Of a stretch of 64,000 nucleotides of DNA, positions 27,539 to 36,326 are shown piece after piece. Origin of the DNA: a bacterium (lineage in GTDB: Bacteria; Bacillota; Bacilli; Lactobacillales; Streptococcaceae). How positions within the stretch are numbered: position 1 is the first letter of the stretch; the number at the start of each line of letters is the position of its first letter. The notes beneath the pieces are model-generated. The model did not search any database, had not been told where the DNA came from, and saw nothing but the letters and a program-made list of their open reading frames with translations. The position numbers were made by a program, and so were the translations under genes. The DNA lies in contig CAJNBT010000001.1 in NCBI GenBank assembly GCA_905221085.1, positions 496,001 through 560,000 of the forward strand, given 5' to 3'.

Positions 27539-28669
27539 TTAGTAAATTGTTCTTTCAGTTTCTACATCGAAGAAATGTGCTTTGTTCAAGTCAAATCCAA
27601 GTTCAACTGTTGCACCTGTTTGCAAGTAGTCACGAGCATCAACTTTAGCAACGAATTCATCTTTACCAACTTGGCAGTAAAGGTGAGATTCTGAACCAAG
27701 CAATTCAGATACAGAAATAGTTGCTTTTACAACTGATTCTGGGAATGTTTCAAGGAAAGCAGGTTCTGCATTCACGTCTTCTGGACGAATACCGAAGATC
27801 AATTCTTTACCTTCATAGCCTTTTTCACGAAGTACTTTCAAAGCGCCTTCTGGAACTTTCAAACGGAAACCGTCTGAAATAATTTCGCTACCAACCAATT
27901 TCACATTGATGAAATTCATTGCTGGGCTTCCGATGAATCCTGCAACGAATTTGTTAACTGGGTTTTTGTAAACTTCTTGAGGAGAACCGATTTGTTCTAC
28001 ACGTCCGATAGTACCTGTACCAGCAGGGTTCTTAGTTGCTGACATGATAACGATACGGTCTGCAAGTGTCATCGCTTCTGTTTGGTCGTGAGTTACGTAG
28101 ATAGTTGTAGCTCCGATACGACGGTGGATTTTCGCAATTTCAGCACGCATTGATACACGAAGTTTGGCATCCAAGTTTGACAAAGGCTCGTCCATTAAGA
28201 ACACTTTTGCATCACGGACAATCGCACGACCCATGGCAACACGTTGACGTTGACCACCAGAAAGGTCAGCAGGTTTACGTTCCAAGAACTCTTTCAATCC
28301 AAGGATTTCAGCTGCTTCTTGTACACGTTTGTCGATATCTTCTTTGCTGTATTTACGCAATTTCAAACCGAAAGCCATGTTGTCATAAACAGTCATGTGT
28401 GGGTAAAGAGCGTAGTTTTGGAATACCATGGCGATGTCACGGTCTTTTGGAGCTACGTCGTTGACAACCACACCATCGATAGATGCAGTACCTTCTGTGA
28501 TGTCTTCGAGACCAGCAATCATACGAAGAGTAGTTGATTTACCACATCCTGAAGGACCTACGAAAACGATAAATTCTTTGTCTTTGATGTCCAAGTTGAA
28601 GTCTTCAACTGAGTAGTGTTCGCTGTTTGGATATTTTTTGTAAATGTTTTTAAGATTCAATTCTACCAT
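27539..28669 (-). CDS. msmK: Multi-sugar ABC transporter ATPase MsmK (UgpC/MalK type)
   Basis: 376-aa ATPase that, in streptococci, energises several carbohydrate importers lacking their own ATPase. Walker A GPSGCGKSTTL, signature LSGGQRQRVAMGRAI, Walker B VFLMDEPLSNLDAKLR and H-loop YVTHDQTEAMTL are intact. The C-terminal third is the TOBE/MalK regulatory domain (FIGSPAMNFINVKL, FGIRPEDV). The start MVELNLKNIYKKYPN is chosen; the seven upstream residues (MTKGVHL) lie over the SD. No sugar permease is adjacent, as expected for a shared ATPase. Codon bias is strong. Confidence 0.93.
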   Translation of the reverse strand: MVELNLKNIYKKYPNSEHYSVEDFNLDIKDKEFIVFVGPSGCGKSTTLRMIAGLEDITEGTASIDGVVVNDVAPKDRDIAMVFQNYALYPHMTVYDNMAFGLKLRKYSKEDIDKRVQEAAEILGLKEFLERKPADLSGGQRQRVAMGRAIVRDAKVFLMDEPLSNLDAKLRVSMRAEIAKIHRRIGATTIYVTHDQTEAMTLADRIVIMSATKNPAGTGTIGRVEQIGSPQEVYKNPVNKFVAGFIGSPAMNFINVKLVGSEIISDGFRLKVPEGALKVLREKGYEGKELIFGIRPEDVNAEPAFLETFPESVVKATISVSELLGSESHLYCQVGKDEFVAKVDARDYLQTGATVELGFDLNKAHFFDVETERTIY

Positions 28670-28751
28670 GAGGTGAACTCCTTTTGTCATTTGATAGTTT
28701 TATTATAGATGAAAACGCTTTACATTTCTATGGCAAGGTGACCAAAAAAAC

Positions 28752-28782
28752 AAAAAAGTTCTGTGCAACTTGCACAAAACTT
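28752..28782 (-). terminator. Terminator of the PucR-type regulator gene
   Basis: Minus strand AAGTTTTGTGCAA/TTGCACAGAACTT stem with one mismatch and a T6 run; it begins in the stop codon of the gene at 28782. Confidence 0.87.
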
Positions 28783-29651
28783 TAGAGAATGTCTGGTAAA
28801 ATCAATTGATAACACAGGGTCAGGTCAGTCAATTCCTTCAACTGAAGCCCTGTCAATTCTTCCCATTTATCAATCTTGTACTGGAGAGAATTTCGGTGCA
28901 GATAGAGTTGCTGGGCTGTTTTAGTCAGAACGGCACTATTTTCCCAAAGAGAGAGAATGATTTCCTGAATCTGGTCCTGATCCAAGATCATCTGGTGCAA
29001 GCATTCCTTGATTGCCTTCAAGTTCACGATCCTTTCTCCCATACTCCAAAGATAGAGCTGAGAAAAAGTATAAACACCTTGGTGACCCTGACGCCACCAA
29101 GTCTTAAACAAATCGCGCTCTTCTTTGATTAAGTCTGACAGGGCTTGATGTCCTGTCTGAGACCAAACTTGGCCTAACATGATAGATAGACGAAGTCCAA
29201 AGTCATACTCAACCGCTTCAATCGTATCAGATAAGATTGAACGAACAGAGGTGTACTTATCTTGTTGCAACACGAAAACATAATCCTGAGCTCCGACCTG
29301 TAACACTGTCTGACAGTTAGGAAAAAGAGTCCGCATCATATCCAGCCAAGAAGCTAGATTTTCCTGCTGAAAATAGGAAAGATGACAATAAACCAACTGA
29401 ATCTTTTTAAAAGCTTGCGGTGCCTGCCCCTTCCCCTCAATCAGATAGAGATACCAAGGATTGAACGAACTAGATTGCTCCTGCTGGGTCAAAAGAGCAA
29501 CCAACTGCTTTTCACGCTCGCTAAGCCCATCTTCATCCAGTAAAATCCACTGCTGAGAAGCCAAAGGAAGAGTAAGATAGCCCTCTTTCTCTACTGGTTG
29601 GTCTGAAATCTGAGCTTCAGGAAACCAGTCTTGTAGTTCTTTTGCCATCAT
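28782..29651 (-). CDS. PucR-like helix-turn-helix transcription regulator
   Basis: 289 aa. The C-terminal 60 residues hold the PucR/CdaR HTH: NSAVLTKTAQQLYLHRNSLQYKIDKWEELTGL (the YLHRNSLxYRL hallmark). The region ahead resembles the GGDEF-related CdaR sensor domain without recognisable ligand residues. The target is unknown; the neighbour msmK on the same strand is an obvious candidate because the pair is also adjacent in related streptococci as I recall. Start MMAKEL or MAKEL, both served by the same GGAGGG. The mrnC gene lies 3 nt upstream. Confidence 0.82.
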   Translation of the reverse strand: MMAKELQDWFPEAQISDQPVEKEGYLTLPLASQQWILLDEDGLSEREKQLVALLTQQEQSSSFNPWYLYLIEGKGQAPQAFKKIQLVYCHLSYFQQENLASWLDMMRTLFPNCQTVLQVGAQDYVFVLQQDKYTSVRSILSDTIEAVEYDFGLRLSIMLGQVWSQTGHQALSDLIKEERDLFKTWWRQGHQGVYTFSQLYLWSMGERIVNLKAIKECLHQMILDQDQIQEIILSLWENSAVLTKTAQQLYLHRNSLQYKIDKWEELTGLQLKELTDLTLCYQLILPDIL

Positions 29652-29654
29652 GTC

Positions 29655-30041
29655 CTAGCCCTCCACTTTTTGGATACACCACGAAATCAAGCTCTCAAGA
29701 CGTTCCAGATTTTCAGTCATATGGAGATAGCCCATGACGGCTTCAAAACCTGTGGACATACGGTAAGTTACCACATCGGCATTTTTGGCCTTGGTGTGGC
29801 TATTGGTATTGCGACCACGTTTGTAGATTTCTTCTTCTTTTTCCGTCAAGACTTGCTCTTCCAACATAAGTAAAATCAGGTGAGCCTGAGCTTTGGCAGA
29901 CACATACTTAGTGGCCTCTTGGTGGAGTTTATTGGGCTTGGTCATGCCTTTGAGGATGAGGTGGCGACGAATATACATAGAATATACTGCATCTCCTTCA
30001 AAAGCTAGCGCAATCCCGTTAATGAGATTGACATCAATCAC
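29655..30041 (-). CDS. mrnC: Mini-ribonuclease III (23S rRNA maturation)
   Basis: 128-aa single RNase III catalytic domain without a dsRNA-binding domain. Motifs are GIALAFEGDAVYSMYIRRHLI (residues near GDA contact metal), KYVSAKAQAHL and KRGRNTNSHTKAKNADVVTYRMSTGFEAVMGYLH. It trims 23S rRNA precursors in Firmicutes. Its start overlaps cysS by 8 nt, the classic cysS-mrnC arrangement, implying translational coupling. Confidence 0.93.
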   Translation of the reverse strand: MIDVNLINGIALAFEGDAVYSMYIRRHLILKGMTKPNKLHQEATKYVSAKAQAHLILLMLEEQVLTEKEEEIYKRGRNTNSHTKAKNADVVTYRMSTGFEAVMGYLHMTENLERLESLISWCIQKVEG

Positions 30042-31377
30042 GTGTCCACCTCACTCCATCTTTGGTGTCAAGGAGCTTAATTCCTTGAGTAGCCAATTGG
30101 TCACGGATCTGGTCCGCTGTCGCAAAGTCACGATTGACACGAGCTTCTTGGCGTTTTTGGATCAAGTCTTCAATCTCTGCATCCAAAACTTCCTCAACAA
30201 AGACAATTCCAAAGACTTCCAACATGGCCGCAAGAGCTTCCTTAACGGCTGCATCATAGTTACCTGAATTGATCCATTTGGCAATTTCAAAGACAACTGT
30301 GATTCCATTAGCTGTATTGAAATCCTCATCCATGGCCGCTACAAACTTATCTTTAAATGATTGTAACTCCTGAGCATCTACAGTTCCTGTAAATGGTTGC
30401 TCATAAGTATTCTTCAGATACTTGAGATTAGTCTCTGCATCACGCACCGCTTTTTCCGTAAAATTGATAGGCTTACGGTAGTGCTGAGTCGCAAAGAAGA
30501 AACGAAGCACCTGACCATCGATCGTTTCTAGGGCATCGTGTACCGTAATGAAGTTTCCCAAAGACTTAGACATCTTGACATTGTCGATATTGACAAAGCC
30601 ATTGTGCATCCAGTAGTTGGCAAAGGTCTTGCCTGTTTTGGCTTCTGACTGGGCAATTTCGTTGGTGTGGTGAGGAAACTCAAGGTCCGCTCCACCACCG
30701 TGGATATCAATAGTATCGCCCAAAATTTCTGTCGACATGACCGAACACTCGATATGCCAGCCCGGACGACCAGGCCCCCATGGACTATCCCAAGAAATCT
30801 CACCTGGTTTAGCAGCTTTCCAGAGGGCAAAGTCCACAGGATTTTCCTTGCGAGCTGTTTCTTCATCAGTACGACCTGATGCACCTAGCTCCAAGTCTTC
30901 CAAGGTTTTGTTAGCCAACTTGGCATAGTTATGGGATTTTTCCACACGGAAGTAAACATCCCCTTGACTCTCATAGGCAAAGCCTTTCTCGATTAAATCT
31001 TCCACAAAACGGATAATGTCAGCCATAAACTCTACTACACGTGGATGGCGAGTAGAAGGTTTTACACCCAAGGCCGTCACATCCTCACGAAAGGCAGCGA
31101 TGTACTTGTCCGCAACCTCCTGAGGCGTGATACCTTCTTCCTTGGCACGGTTGATAATCTTATCATCCACATCCGTAAAATTGGAAATATAGGCAACCTC
31201 ATAACCACGATACTCAAAATAGCGACGAATGGTATCAAAGGCTACCGTCGAACGGGCATTCCCCACGTGGATATAGTTATACACGGTTGGCCCACAAACA
31301 TACATCTTGACTTTGCCGTCCTCAATCGGGACAAATTCTCGCAAATCACGAGACATGGTGTCGTAAATTTTAATCAT
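30034..31377 (-). CDS. cysS: Cysteinyl-tRNA synthetase
   Basis: 447-aa class I aaRS. HIGH-like motif VNYIHVGNARS (HVGN), zinc-ligand residues around MYVCGPTVYN and ECSVMS, KMSKS motif VKMSKSLGN. The start MIKIYDTMSRDLREFVP is the family N-terminus and is preceded by GGGAG; a 21-residue in-frame extension is not credible. Its first 8 nt overlap the end of the RibD/DHFR-like gene (ATGATTAA), and its 3' end overlaps mrnC. A decayed copy of this gene's first codons lies 720 bp upstream (32099-32134). Confidence 0.97.
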   Translation of the reverse strand: MIKIYDTMSRDLREFVPIEDGKVKMYVCGPTVYNYIHVGNARSTVAFDTIRRYFEYRGYEVAYISNFTDVDDKIINRAKEEGITPQEVADKYIAAFREDVTALGVKPSTRHPRVVEFMADIIRFVEDLIEKGFAYESQGDVYFRVEKSHNYAKLANKTLEDLELGASGRTDEETARKENPVDFALWKAAKPGEISWDSPWGPGRPGWHIECSVMSTEILGDTIDIHGGGADLEFPHHTNEIAQSEAKTGKTFANYWMHNGFVNIDNVKMSKSLGNFITVHDALETIDGQVLRFFFATQHYRKPINFTEKAVRDAETNLKYLKNTYEQPFTGTVDAQELQSFKDKFVAAMDEDFNTANGITVVFEIAKWINSGNYDAAVKEALAAMLEVFGIVFVEEVLDAEIEDLIQKRQEARVNRDFATADQIRDQLATQGIKLLDTKDGVRWTRD

Positions 31378-31915
31378 GCGGTCCACTCCCTTCTCTATTT
31401 CTGACTTTTCGGCTAAAAACCAGCTCTGCAAAAGGACCAAATTGTCTGAGGCTATCTAGTTGGTAAAAGCGCTGTCCTTCCTCTTGGGTAAAGAGGGGAA
31501 CCCCCTTTCCTAGGATAAGGGGCGCTATCTGAATAATGAGATGGTCGAAAAGATCCGCATCCAAGAGCGGTCCTACCAAGGAATTACCACCAATCACAAA
31601 GACATTTTTGCCTTTGTCAATCTGGCGAACAAAGTCCACCACATCCCCAGCTACTGGCTGGTAATTGCTGACAGGCAGGTGCCTATCATGCGTAAAGACA
31701 TAGTTTTCCGTAGCTTGATAAAAACTTTCTACATCTTGCAAATCTTGGATTTCCTCAAAGGTCTGCTTGCCCATGATGGTGATATCCATTTGCCTGTAAA
31801 AGTCATCATAGCCTGTATCCTCTACAGAACCAAGCTGATGCAGCCAGTCTATCCTGTGCTGGCTGTCTGCCAAGTAGCCATCCATGGTGATACAGCCGTA
31901 AAAATATACTGCCAT
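31370..31915 (-). CDS. Dihydrofolate reductase/RibD C-terminal domain-like protein
   Basis: 181 aa. Belongs to the RibD_C/DHFR-like fold: VYFYGCITMDGYLAD at the start, ITIMGKQTFEEI, VFVIGGNSLVGPLLDADLFD (NADPH-binding GG) and IIQIAPLILGKGVPLF. Substrate unknown; such stand-alone proteins are often called dihydrofolate reductase family. Its last codons overlap the cysS start by 8 nt. It appears to have been inserted between the GNAT gene and cysS, because a cysS-start relic lies on its other side. Confidence 0.83.
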   Translation of the reverse strand: MAVYFYGCITMDGYLADSQHRIDWLHQLGSVEDTGYDDFYRQMDITIMGKQTFEEIQDLQDVESFYQATENYVFTHDRHLPVSNYQPVAGDVVDFVRQIDKGKNVFVIGGNSLVGPLLDADLFDHLIIQIAPLILGKGVPLFTQEEGQRFYQLDSLRQFGPFAELVFSRKVRNREGSGPHD

Positions 31916-31948
31916 TCTTGTAGTTTCCTTTCTAGTTCTACTTTGCCT

Positions 31949-32081
31949 TCACTTAGCGGGATAAACCCAGATGGTTAGACCTAAGCTAATCAAAGTATTC
32001 AGCAAAATCCTTGCTGGACAAGAAAAATAAGCCAGAAAACAGCAATTCCAATCTGTAGCAGAACGGTTCATTCTTAAACAT
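31949..32081 (-). pseudogene. Possible remnant of a small membrane protein
   Basis: Two short overlapping ORFs in different frames. One of 31 codons (31986-32081; MFKNEPFCYRLELLF...) has AGGAGAGG 7 nt ahead. The other of 40 codons (31949-32071) ends LISLGLTIWVYPAK. A third frame reads LLQIGIAVFWLIFLVQQ, a plausible membrane helix. Together they look like one small hydrophobic protein broken by frameshifts, but chance cannot be excluded. Confidence 0.3.
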
Positions 32082-32098
32082 TCAAGCGCCTCTCCTGT

Positions 32099-32134
32099 CT
32101 ACTTCCGGCTCAAGGTGTCATAGATTTTAATCAT
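32099..32134 (-). pseudogene. Relic of the 5' end of cysS
   Basis: Twelve codons read MIKIYDTLSRK-stop, against MIKIYDTMSRD at the true cysS start. The two differ at several synonymous positions (ATT/ATC, TAC/TAT, CGT/CGG), so the relic comes from a diverged cysS allele. The match stops after the tenth residue, and the flanks are not alike. The rest of the 31916-32216 gap (301 bp) holds only this relic and the possible small-ORF remnant. Confidence 0.55.
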
Positions 32135-32216
32135 AAAATAATAGTCAGGAAAACTAAAATCCGAGAACAGTTAGTTTCATCACTAAGAGTTCAATTGAAT
32201 TTCAGTCCGAATGTCT

Positions 32217-33101
32217 CTACACTTCGGAATCCCTTGCTCCTTTATCATTCAGATAAACCACCTGATTCTGTTTGACAAAGCCAATTTTTTCATACAAGCG
32301 CTTGGCACCTACATTGCTATCTTCCACTGCAATCTGAAATTCCTTGTCATTTTGCTCAATTAGTTGGTTGACAAGGGATTTTGCTAAATAGCTTCCATAG
32401 CCTTGTCCACGTTCAAGCTCAGCTATTGCTAAACCGTAGAGGTAATTCGTATTAGTCGATAAATCTACCGTGCAAGTTCCAATAACCTGACCGTCTTTTA
32501 ACAAAATATATAAGCGACTTTCTGAATCCTTCAGAGCTTCAGCGACATATCTATCCACAATCTCTCTAGATTCATGCTCCTCTGAGAATGCCTGAAATTT
32601 TAACTGACTAATTTGCTCCTGATAGGAACTATCTGCTAACAAAACTTCAAGATTGGAAACAGTTGCTAACGGATAAGGTCTTCTATCCTTACCTAACCAG
32701 GTTTCTGTCTCTTCATCCTCGACCAATCCCCAGTTGCTGACAAAATCAGGATAACGGTCTAGAAAAACACGCTCTGTCTGAAAAGTAACTGAACGAATAG
32801 GGAAAGAAGCTGTTTCTCTCTCAAAACTAGTAAACAATACACGCGCAATTCCCTGACGGCGATAATCTGGATGAACCAGTATCGTCACTTCCACATCTTG
32901 GTCATCAGCATAGACAGTTAAGAGACCAACAAGTTCGCCTTTTTCATAATAAAGGAAAAAGGCGGGCATGTTTGGGTCAAAATTAAGCATGTTAGAGAGA
33001 TAGGGATCACGATAGGTACCGTCATAATTTTGGCAACAGTTAATTAGTTTTTTCGCCTCAGATAACTCCTCTTGGCTTAACTTGTTTCTTGCTTGAATCA
33101 T
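32217..33101 (-). CDS. Tandem GNAT-family N-acetyltransferase
   Basis: 294 aa with two GNAT units. The first has VHPDYRRQGIARVLF (acetyl-CoA R/Q-x-x-G-x-A loop). The second has LERGQGYGSYLAKSLVNQLI and VEDSNVGAKRLYEKIGF, the better-conserved half. The substrate is unknown. It lies 11 nt downstream of cysE and is probably co-transcribed with pnp-cysE. In related genomes, as I recall, cysS follows directly; here a 0.8-kb segment separates them. Confidence 0.85.
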   Translation of the reverse strand: MIQARNKLSQEELSEAKKLINCCQNYDGTYRDPYLSNMLNFDPNMPAFFLYYEKGELVGLLTVYADDQDVEVTILVHPDYRRQGIARVLFTSFERETASFPIRSVTFQTERVFLDRYPDFVSNWGLVEDEETETWLGKDRRPYPLATVSNLEVLLADSSYQEQISQLKFQAFSEEHESREIVDRYVAEALKDSESRLYILLKDGQVIGTCTVDLSTNTNYLYGLAIAELERGQGYGSYLAKSLVNQLIEQNDKEFQIAVEDSNVGAKRLYEKIGFVKQNQVVYLNDKGARDSEV

Positions 33102-33112
33102 ATAGGTATCCT

Positions 33113-33730
33113 CTACAAACCAGAAGATCTGTGACTGGCATCTTTAGCCTGCTCAAGTTTATTGACATAGTATTCCCGTTTTACTTCAACTTCGTGAATG
33201 GTTGGTTCATCCTTTTGCCCATGCACTCGGACAATCTTAGCTGGAATTCCGACCACTGTCACATCACTTGGAACATCTGCAACAACTACTGCTGCTGCAC
33301 CGACCTTGGCATTTTCACCGATTTCTACAGGTCCAATGACTTGGGCATGGGCCGATATGAGAGCTCCCTTTCGAACGGTCGGATGGCGTTTGCCACAGTC
33401 TTTCCCTGTTCCCCCAAGAGTCACCCCATGATAGAGGAGAACTCCCGTCTCAACGATAGCCGTCTCTCCAATCACCAAGCCAGAACCGTGGTCGATAAAG
33501 ACACCTGAATCAATCTGGGCACCTGGATGAATCTCAATCTGAGTCCAAAAGCGCCAAAACTGACTGTGCATACGAGCCAGGAGTTTGAAGCCATGTTTCC
33601 ATAGAAAATGCGAGAGACGGTGGGCCGCCAAGGCCTTGACACCTGGATAAGTCAGCAAAACCTCCAAAGTGGTGCGGGCCGCTGGATCATTTTCTTTTAC
33701 GATATCAATGGTTTCGCGCCACCATCCCAT
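33113..33730 (-). CDS. cysE: Serine O-acetyltransferase
   Basis: 205 aa. Makes O-acetylserine for cysteine synthesis. N-terminal helical domain, then a left-handed beta-helix of hexapeptide repeats: IDHGSGLVIGETAIVETGVLLYHGVTLGGTG (catalytic His and Asp), RHPTVRKGALISAHAQVIGPVEIG and GIPAKIVR. It lies 15 nt after pnp and is the second gene of the pnp-cysE-GNAT run. Shorter than E. coli CysE, normal for Firmicutes. Confidence 0.95.
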   Translation of the reverse strand: MGWWRETIDIVKENDPAARTTLEVLLTYPGVKALAAHRLSHFLWKHGFKLLARMHSQFWRFWTQIEIHPGAQIDSGVFIDHGSGLVIGETAIVETGVLLYHGVTLGGTGKDCGKRHPTVRKGALISAHAQVIGPVEIGENAKVGAAAVVVADVPSDVTVVGIPAKIVRVHGQKDEPTIHEVEVKREYYVNKLEQAKDASHRSSGL

Positions 33731-33745
33731 ACATTTCTCCTTTTC

Positions 33746-35959
33746 TTATTCTGAATCTTTTGGTGTTTCTGTAAATTCTTTCTTAGGTTTGTGATCCTTG
33801 TGATGACGTGGGCGGTGAGGTCTCTCAGACTTTTCGCCTTTTTCATCACGTTCAGGTTTTGGAGGACGAGGTAGAAGAGCCTTCATAGAAGCATCCACAC
33901 GTCCTTTTTCATCAATCTTGATAACCTTAACATCAACTTCATCCCCGATTGCTACCAAGTCTTCGACATTATTGGTACGAGTCCAAGCCATCTCAGAGAT
34001 ATGAACAAGGGCATCTGTCTTATCAAAGAGGTTGACAAAGGCACCAAACTTCTCGATACGAACAACCTTAGCATGGTAAACTTCATCCACCTTAGCTTCA
34101 CGAACCAAGCCAGCAATGATTTCTTTAGCACGGTTAATAGCATCTTGGTCGCTAGAGTAGATAGACACATTTCCTTCTTCGTCGATATCAATCTTAACAC
34201 CTGTTTCAGCGATAATCTTGTCGATGGTTTCTCCACCCTTACCGATGACAATCTTGATCTTATCGACATCAATCTTGATGGTATCAATTTTCGGAGCAGT
34301 TGGAGCCAATTCTGGACGAACTTCTGGAATGGTTGCTTCAATCACATCAAGGATTTCAAAACGCGCTTTCTTAGCTTGGGCAAGAGCCTCAGTCAAGATT
34401 TCTGCAGTAATCCCTTGAATCTTGATATCCATTTGAAGGGCTGTAATCCCGTCACGAGTACCTGCTACCTTGAAGTCCATATCTCCAAAGTGGTCTTCCA
34501 AACCTTGGATATCTGTCAATACTGTGTAGTTATTTCCATCTGAGATAAGTCCCATGGCTATCCCTGCTACTGGTGCCTTGATTGGCACACCACCAGCCAT
34601 AAGGGCAAGAGTTCCTGCACAGATAGAAGCCTGAGATGAAGAACCGTTTGATTCCAAGACCTCTGCTACCAAACGGATCGCATATGGGAATTCTTCCAAG
34701 CTTGGCAAAACTTGAGCAAGGGCACGCTCACCGAGAGCACCGTGACCGATTTCACGACGACCTGGTGCACCATAACGACCAGTTTCCCCTACAGAGTATT
34801 GTGGGAAGTTATAATGATGCATAAAGCGTTTCTTGTACTCAGGATCCAAGCCATCAATGATTTGAGTTTCTCCCATCGGAGCCAAGGTCAAGACTGAAAG
34901 GGCCTGAGTTTGTCCACGAGTGAAGAGACCTGAACCATGCACGCGAGGAAGGAAGTCAACAACCGCATCCAAAGGACGGATTTCATCAACCTTACGACCA
35001 TCAGGACGCACCTTGTCTTCTGTGATCAAACGGCGCACTTCAGCGTGTTCCATTTGTTCCAAGATTTCAGCCACATCACGCATGATACGGTCAAATTCTT
35101 CGTGGTCCGCATATTTTTCTTCGTAAACAGCAGTTACTTGGTCTTTGACTGCTTGAGTTGCAGCTTCACGGGCTAATTTTTCTTCTACTTGAACAGCTTT
35201 TTGGAGGTCGCTGTTATAGGCTGCGATGATTTCAGCTTGCAAGTCAGCATCCACATGAAGCAATTCCACTTCTGCTTTTTCCTTACCTACAGCAGCAACG
35301 ATTTCTTCTTGGAAAGCAATCAATTCTTTGACCGCTTCGTGCCCTTTAAGGAGGGCTTCCAACATGATTTCTTCTGATAATTCTTTGGCACCAGACTCAA
35401 CCATGTTGATAGCATGCTTGGTCCCAGCTACTGTCAATTCAAGGAGAGATTGCTCTGCTTGTTCTTGACTTGGATTGATGATGATTTGGCCATCGACATA
35501 GCCCACTTGTACCCCAGCGATTGGTCCATCAAATGGAATATCTGATATAGAAAGCGCCAAGGATGATCCAAACATAGCTGCCATTGGTGCAGAAGCATTT
35601 TCATCATAAGAAAGAACCGTATTGATGACTTGCACTTCGTTACGGAAACCTTCCGCAAACATAGGACGGATTGGACGGTCAATCAAACGCGCTGTCAAGG
35701 TCGCATCTGTTGAAGGACGTCCTTCACGTTTCATAAAGCCACCAGGAAACTTCCCAGCCGCATACATTTTTTCTTCATAGTTGACTTGGAGTGGGAAGAA
35801 ATCCCCAGTCGCCATTTTCTTAGACATAACGGCCGCAGTCAAGACAGTTGACTCACCGTAACGCACGACAACTGCGCCATTTGCTTGCTTAGCAACCTGA
35901 CCAGTCTCTACAATTAACTCACGACCCGCAAAAGTCGTTTGAAACACTTGTTTTGTCAT
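33746..35959 (-). CDS. pnp: Polynucleotide phosphorylase
   Basis: 737-aa trimeric 3'-5' exoribonuclease of the degradosome-like mRNA decay machinery. Domains: RNase PH 1 (about 1-210), alpha-helical linker, RNase PH 2 (about 300-540, with [14 protein letters not shown]), KH (about 555-615, [12 protein letters not shown]), S1 (about 620-690, [18 protein letters not shown]), and a charged His/Lys/Glu tail. Start [15 protein letters not shown] is the family N-terminus. An open in-frame extension of 45 codons upstream is hydrophobic and unlike any PNPase, so it is taken as leader. Confidence 0.97.
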   Translation of the reverse strand: MTKQVFQTTFAGRELIVETGQVAKQANGAVVVRYGESTVLTAAVMSKKMATGDFFPLQVNYEEKMYAAGKFPGGFMKREGRPSTDATLTARLIDRPIRPMFAEGFRNEVQVINTVLSYDENASAPMAAMFGSSLALSISDIPFDGPIAGVQVGYVDGQIIINPSQEQAEQSLLELTVAGTKHAINMVESGAKELSEEIMLEALLKGHEAVKELIAFQEEIVAAVGKEKAEVELLHVDADLQAEIIAAYNSDLQKAVQVEEKLAREAATQAVKDQVTAVYEEKYADHEEFDRIMRDVAEILEQMEHAEVRRLITEDKVRPDGRKVDEIRPLDAVVDFLPRVHGSGLFTRGQTQALSVLTLAPMGETQIIDGLDPEYKKRFMHHYNFPQYSVGETGRYGAPGRREIGHGALGERALAQVLPSLEEFPYAIRLVAEVLESNGSSSQASICAGTLALMAGGVPIKAPVAGIAMGLISDGNNYTVLTDIQGLEDHFGDMDFKVAGTRDGITALQMDIKIQGITAEILTEALAQAKKARFEILDVIEATIPEVRPELAPTAPKIDTIKIDVDKIKIVIGKGGETIDKIIAETGVKIDIDEEGNVSIYSSDQDAINRAKEIIAGLVREAKVDEVYHAKVVRIEKFGAFVNLFDKTDALVHISEMAWTRTNNVEDLVAIGDEVDVKVIKIDEKGRVDASMKALLPRPPKPERDEKGEKSERPHRPRHHKDHKPKKEFTETPKDSE

Positions 35960-36280
35960 TTTAATCCCCTTTGGATTGATGAAATTATACGCCTTGCCTA
36001 CAAAAATCAAGATACAAAGGGCGTAAAGAATCCCGTATGAAAATAGGAGATTGACGCAGTGTGCGATGCACACAAGAAAATCTATCTTTTTCACTAGGAA
36101 TTTAGCCCGTGTTCAACTATCTAAATACTTTGAAAAGTTTAAAAATATTATTCTTTAGTATTTATACCTTTTATAGCAGATTTGAATAACTAGGAATCTG
36201 TTTATACCCTCATCTTTGTATCAAGTACGTACAGAGTCTATTTTATCATATTTTTCTTAAAAAGTGCGGTCTTTACCATT
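35960..36280. other. pnp leader/promoter region
   Basis: No gene is supported here. It is AT-rich and holds a small perfect inverted repeat GTGTGC-GAT-GCACAC (36059-36073). That repeat could form a hairpin in the pnp leader; PNPase mRNAs are often autoregulated through leader structures. No clear -35/-10 pair stood out. Confidence 0.35.
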
Positions 36281-36324
36281 AAAAAGGAACCATTCCTCTC
36301 ACCTGAGAAGAATGGTTTGCTTTT
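36281..36324. terminator. Bidirectional-looking terminator after metF
   Basis: AACCATTC/GAATGGTT stem (36288-36295 and 36310-36317) with inner CTC/GAG pairs, flanked by A5 on the left and T5 on the right. It serves metF on the minus strand. Confidence 0.87.
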
Positions 36325-36326
36325 TA

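Noticed and set aside
34001..34543. 180-codon plus-strand ORF inside pnp
   Set aside because: Antisense shadow of a strongly biased conserved gene; no SD, and the residue composition is unlike a real protein.
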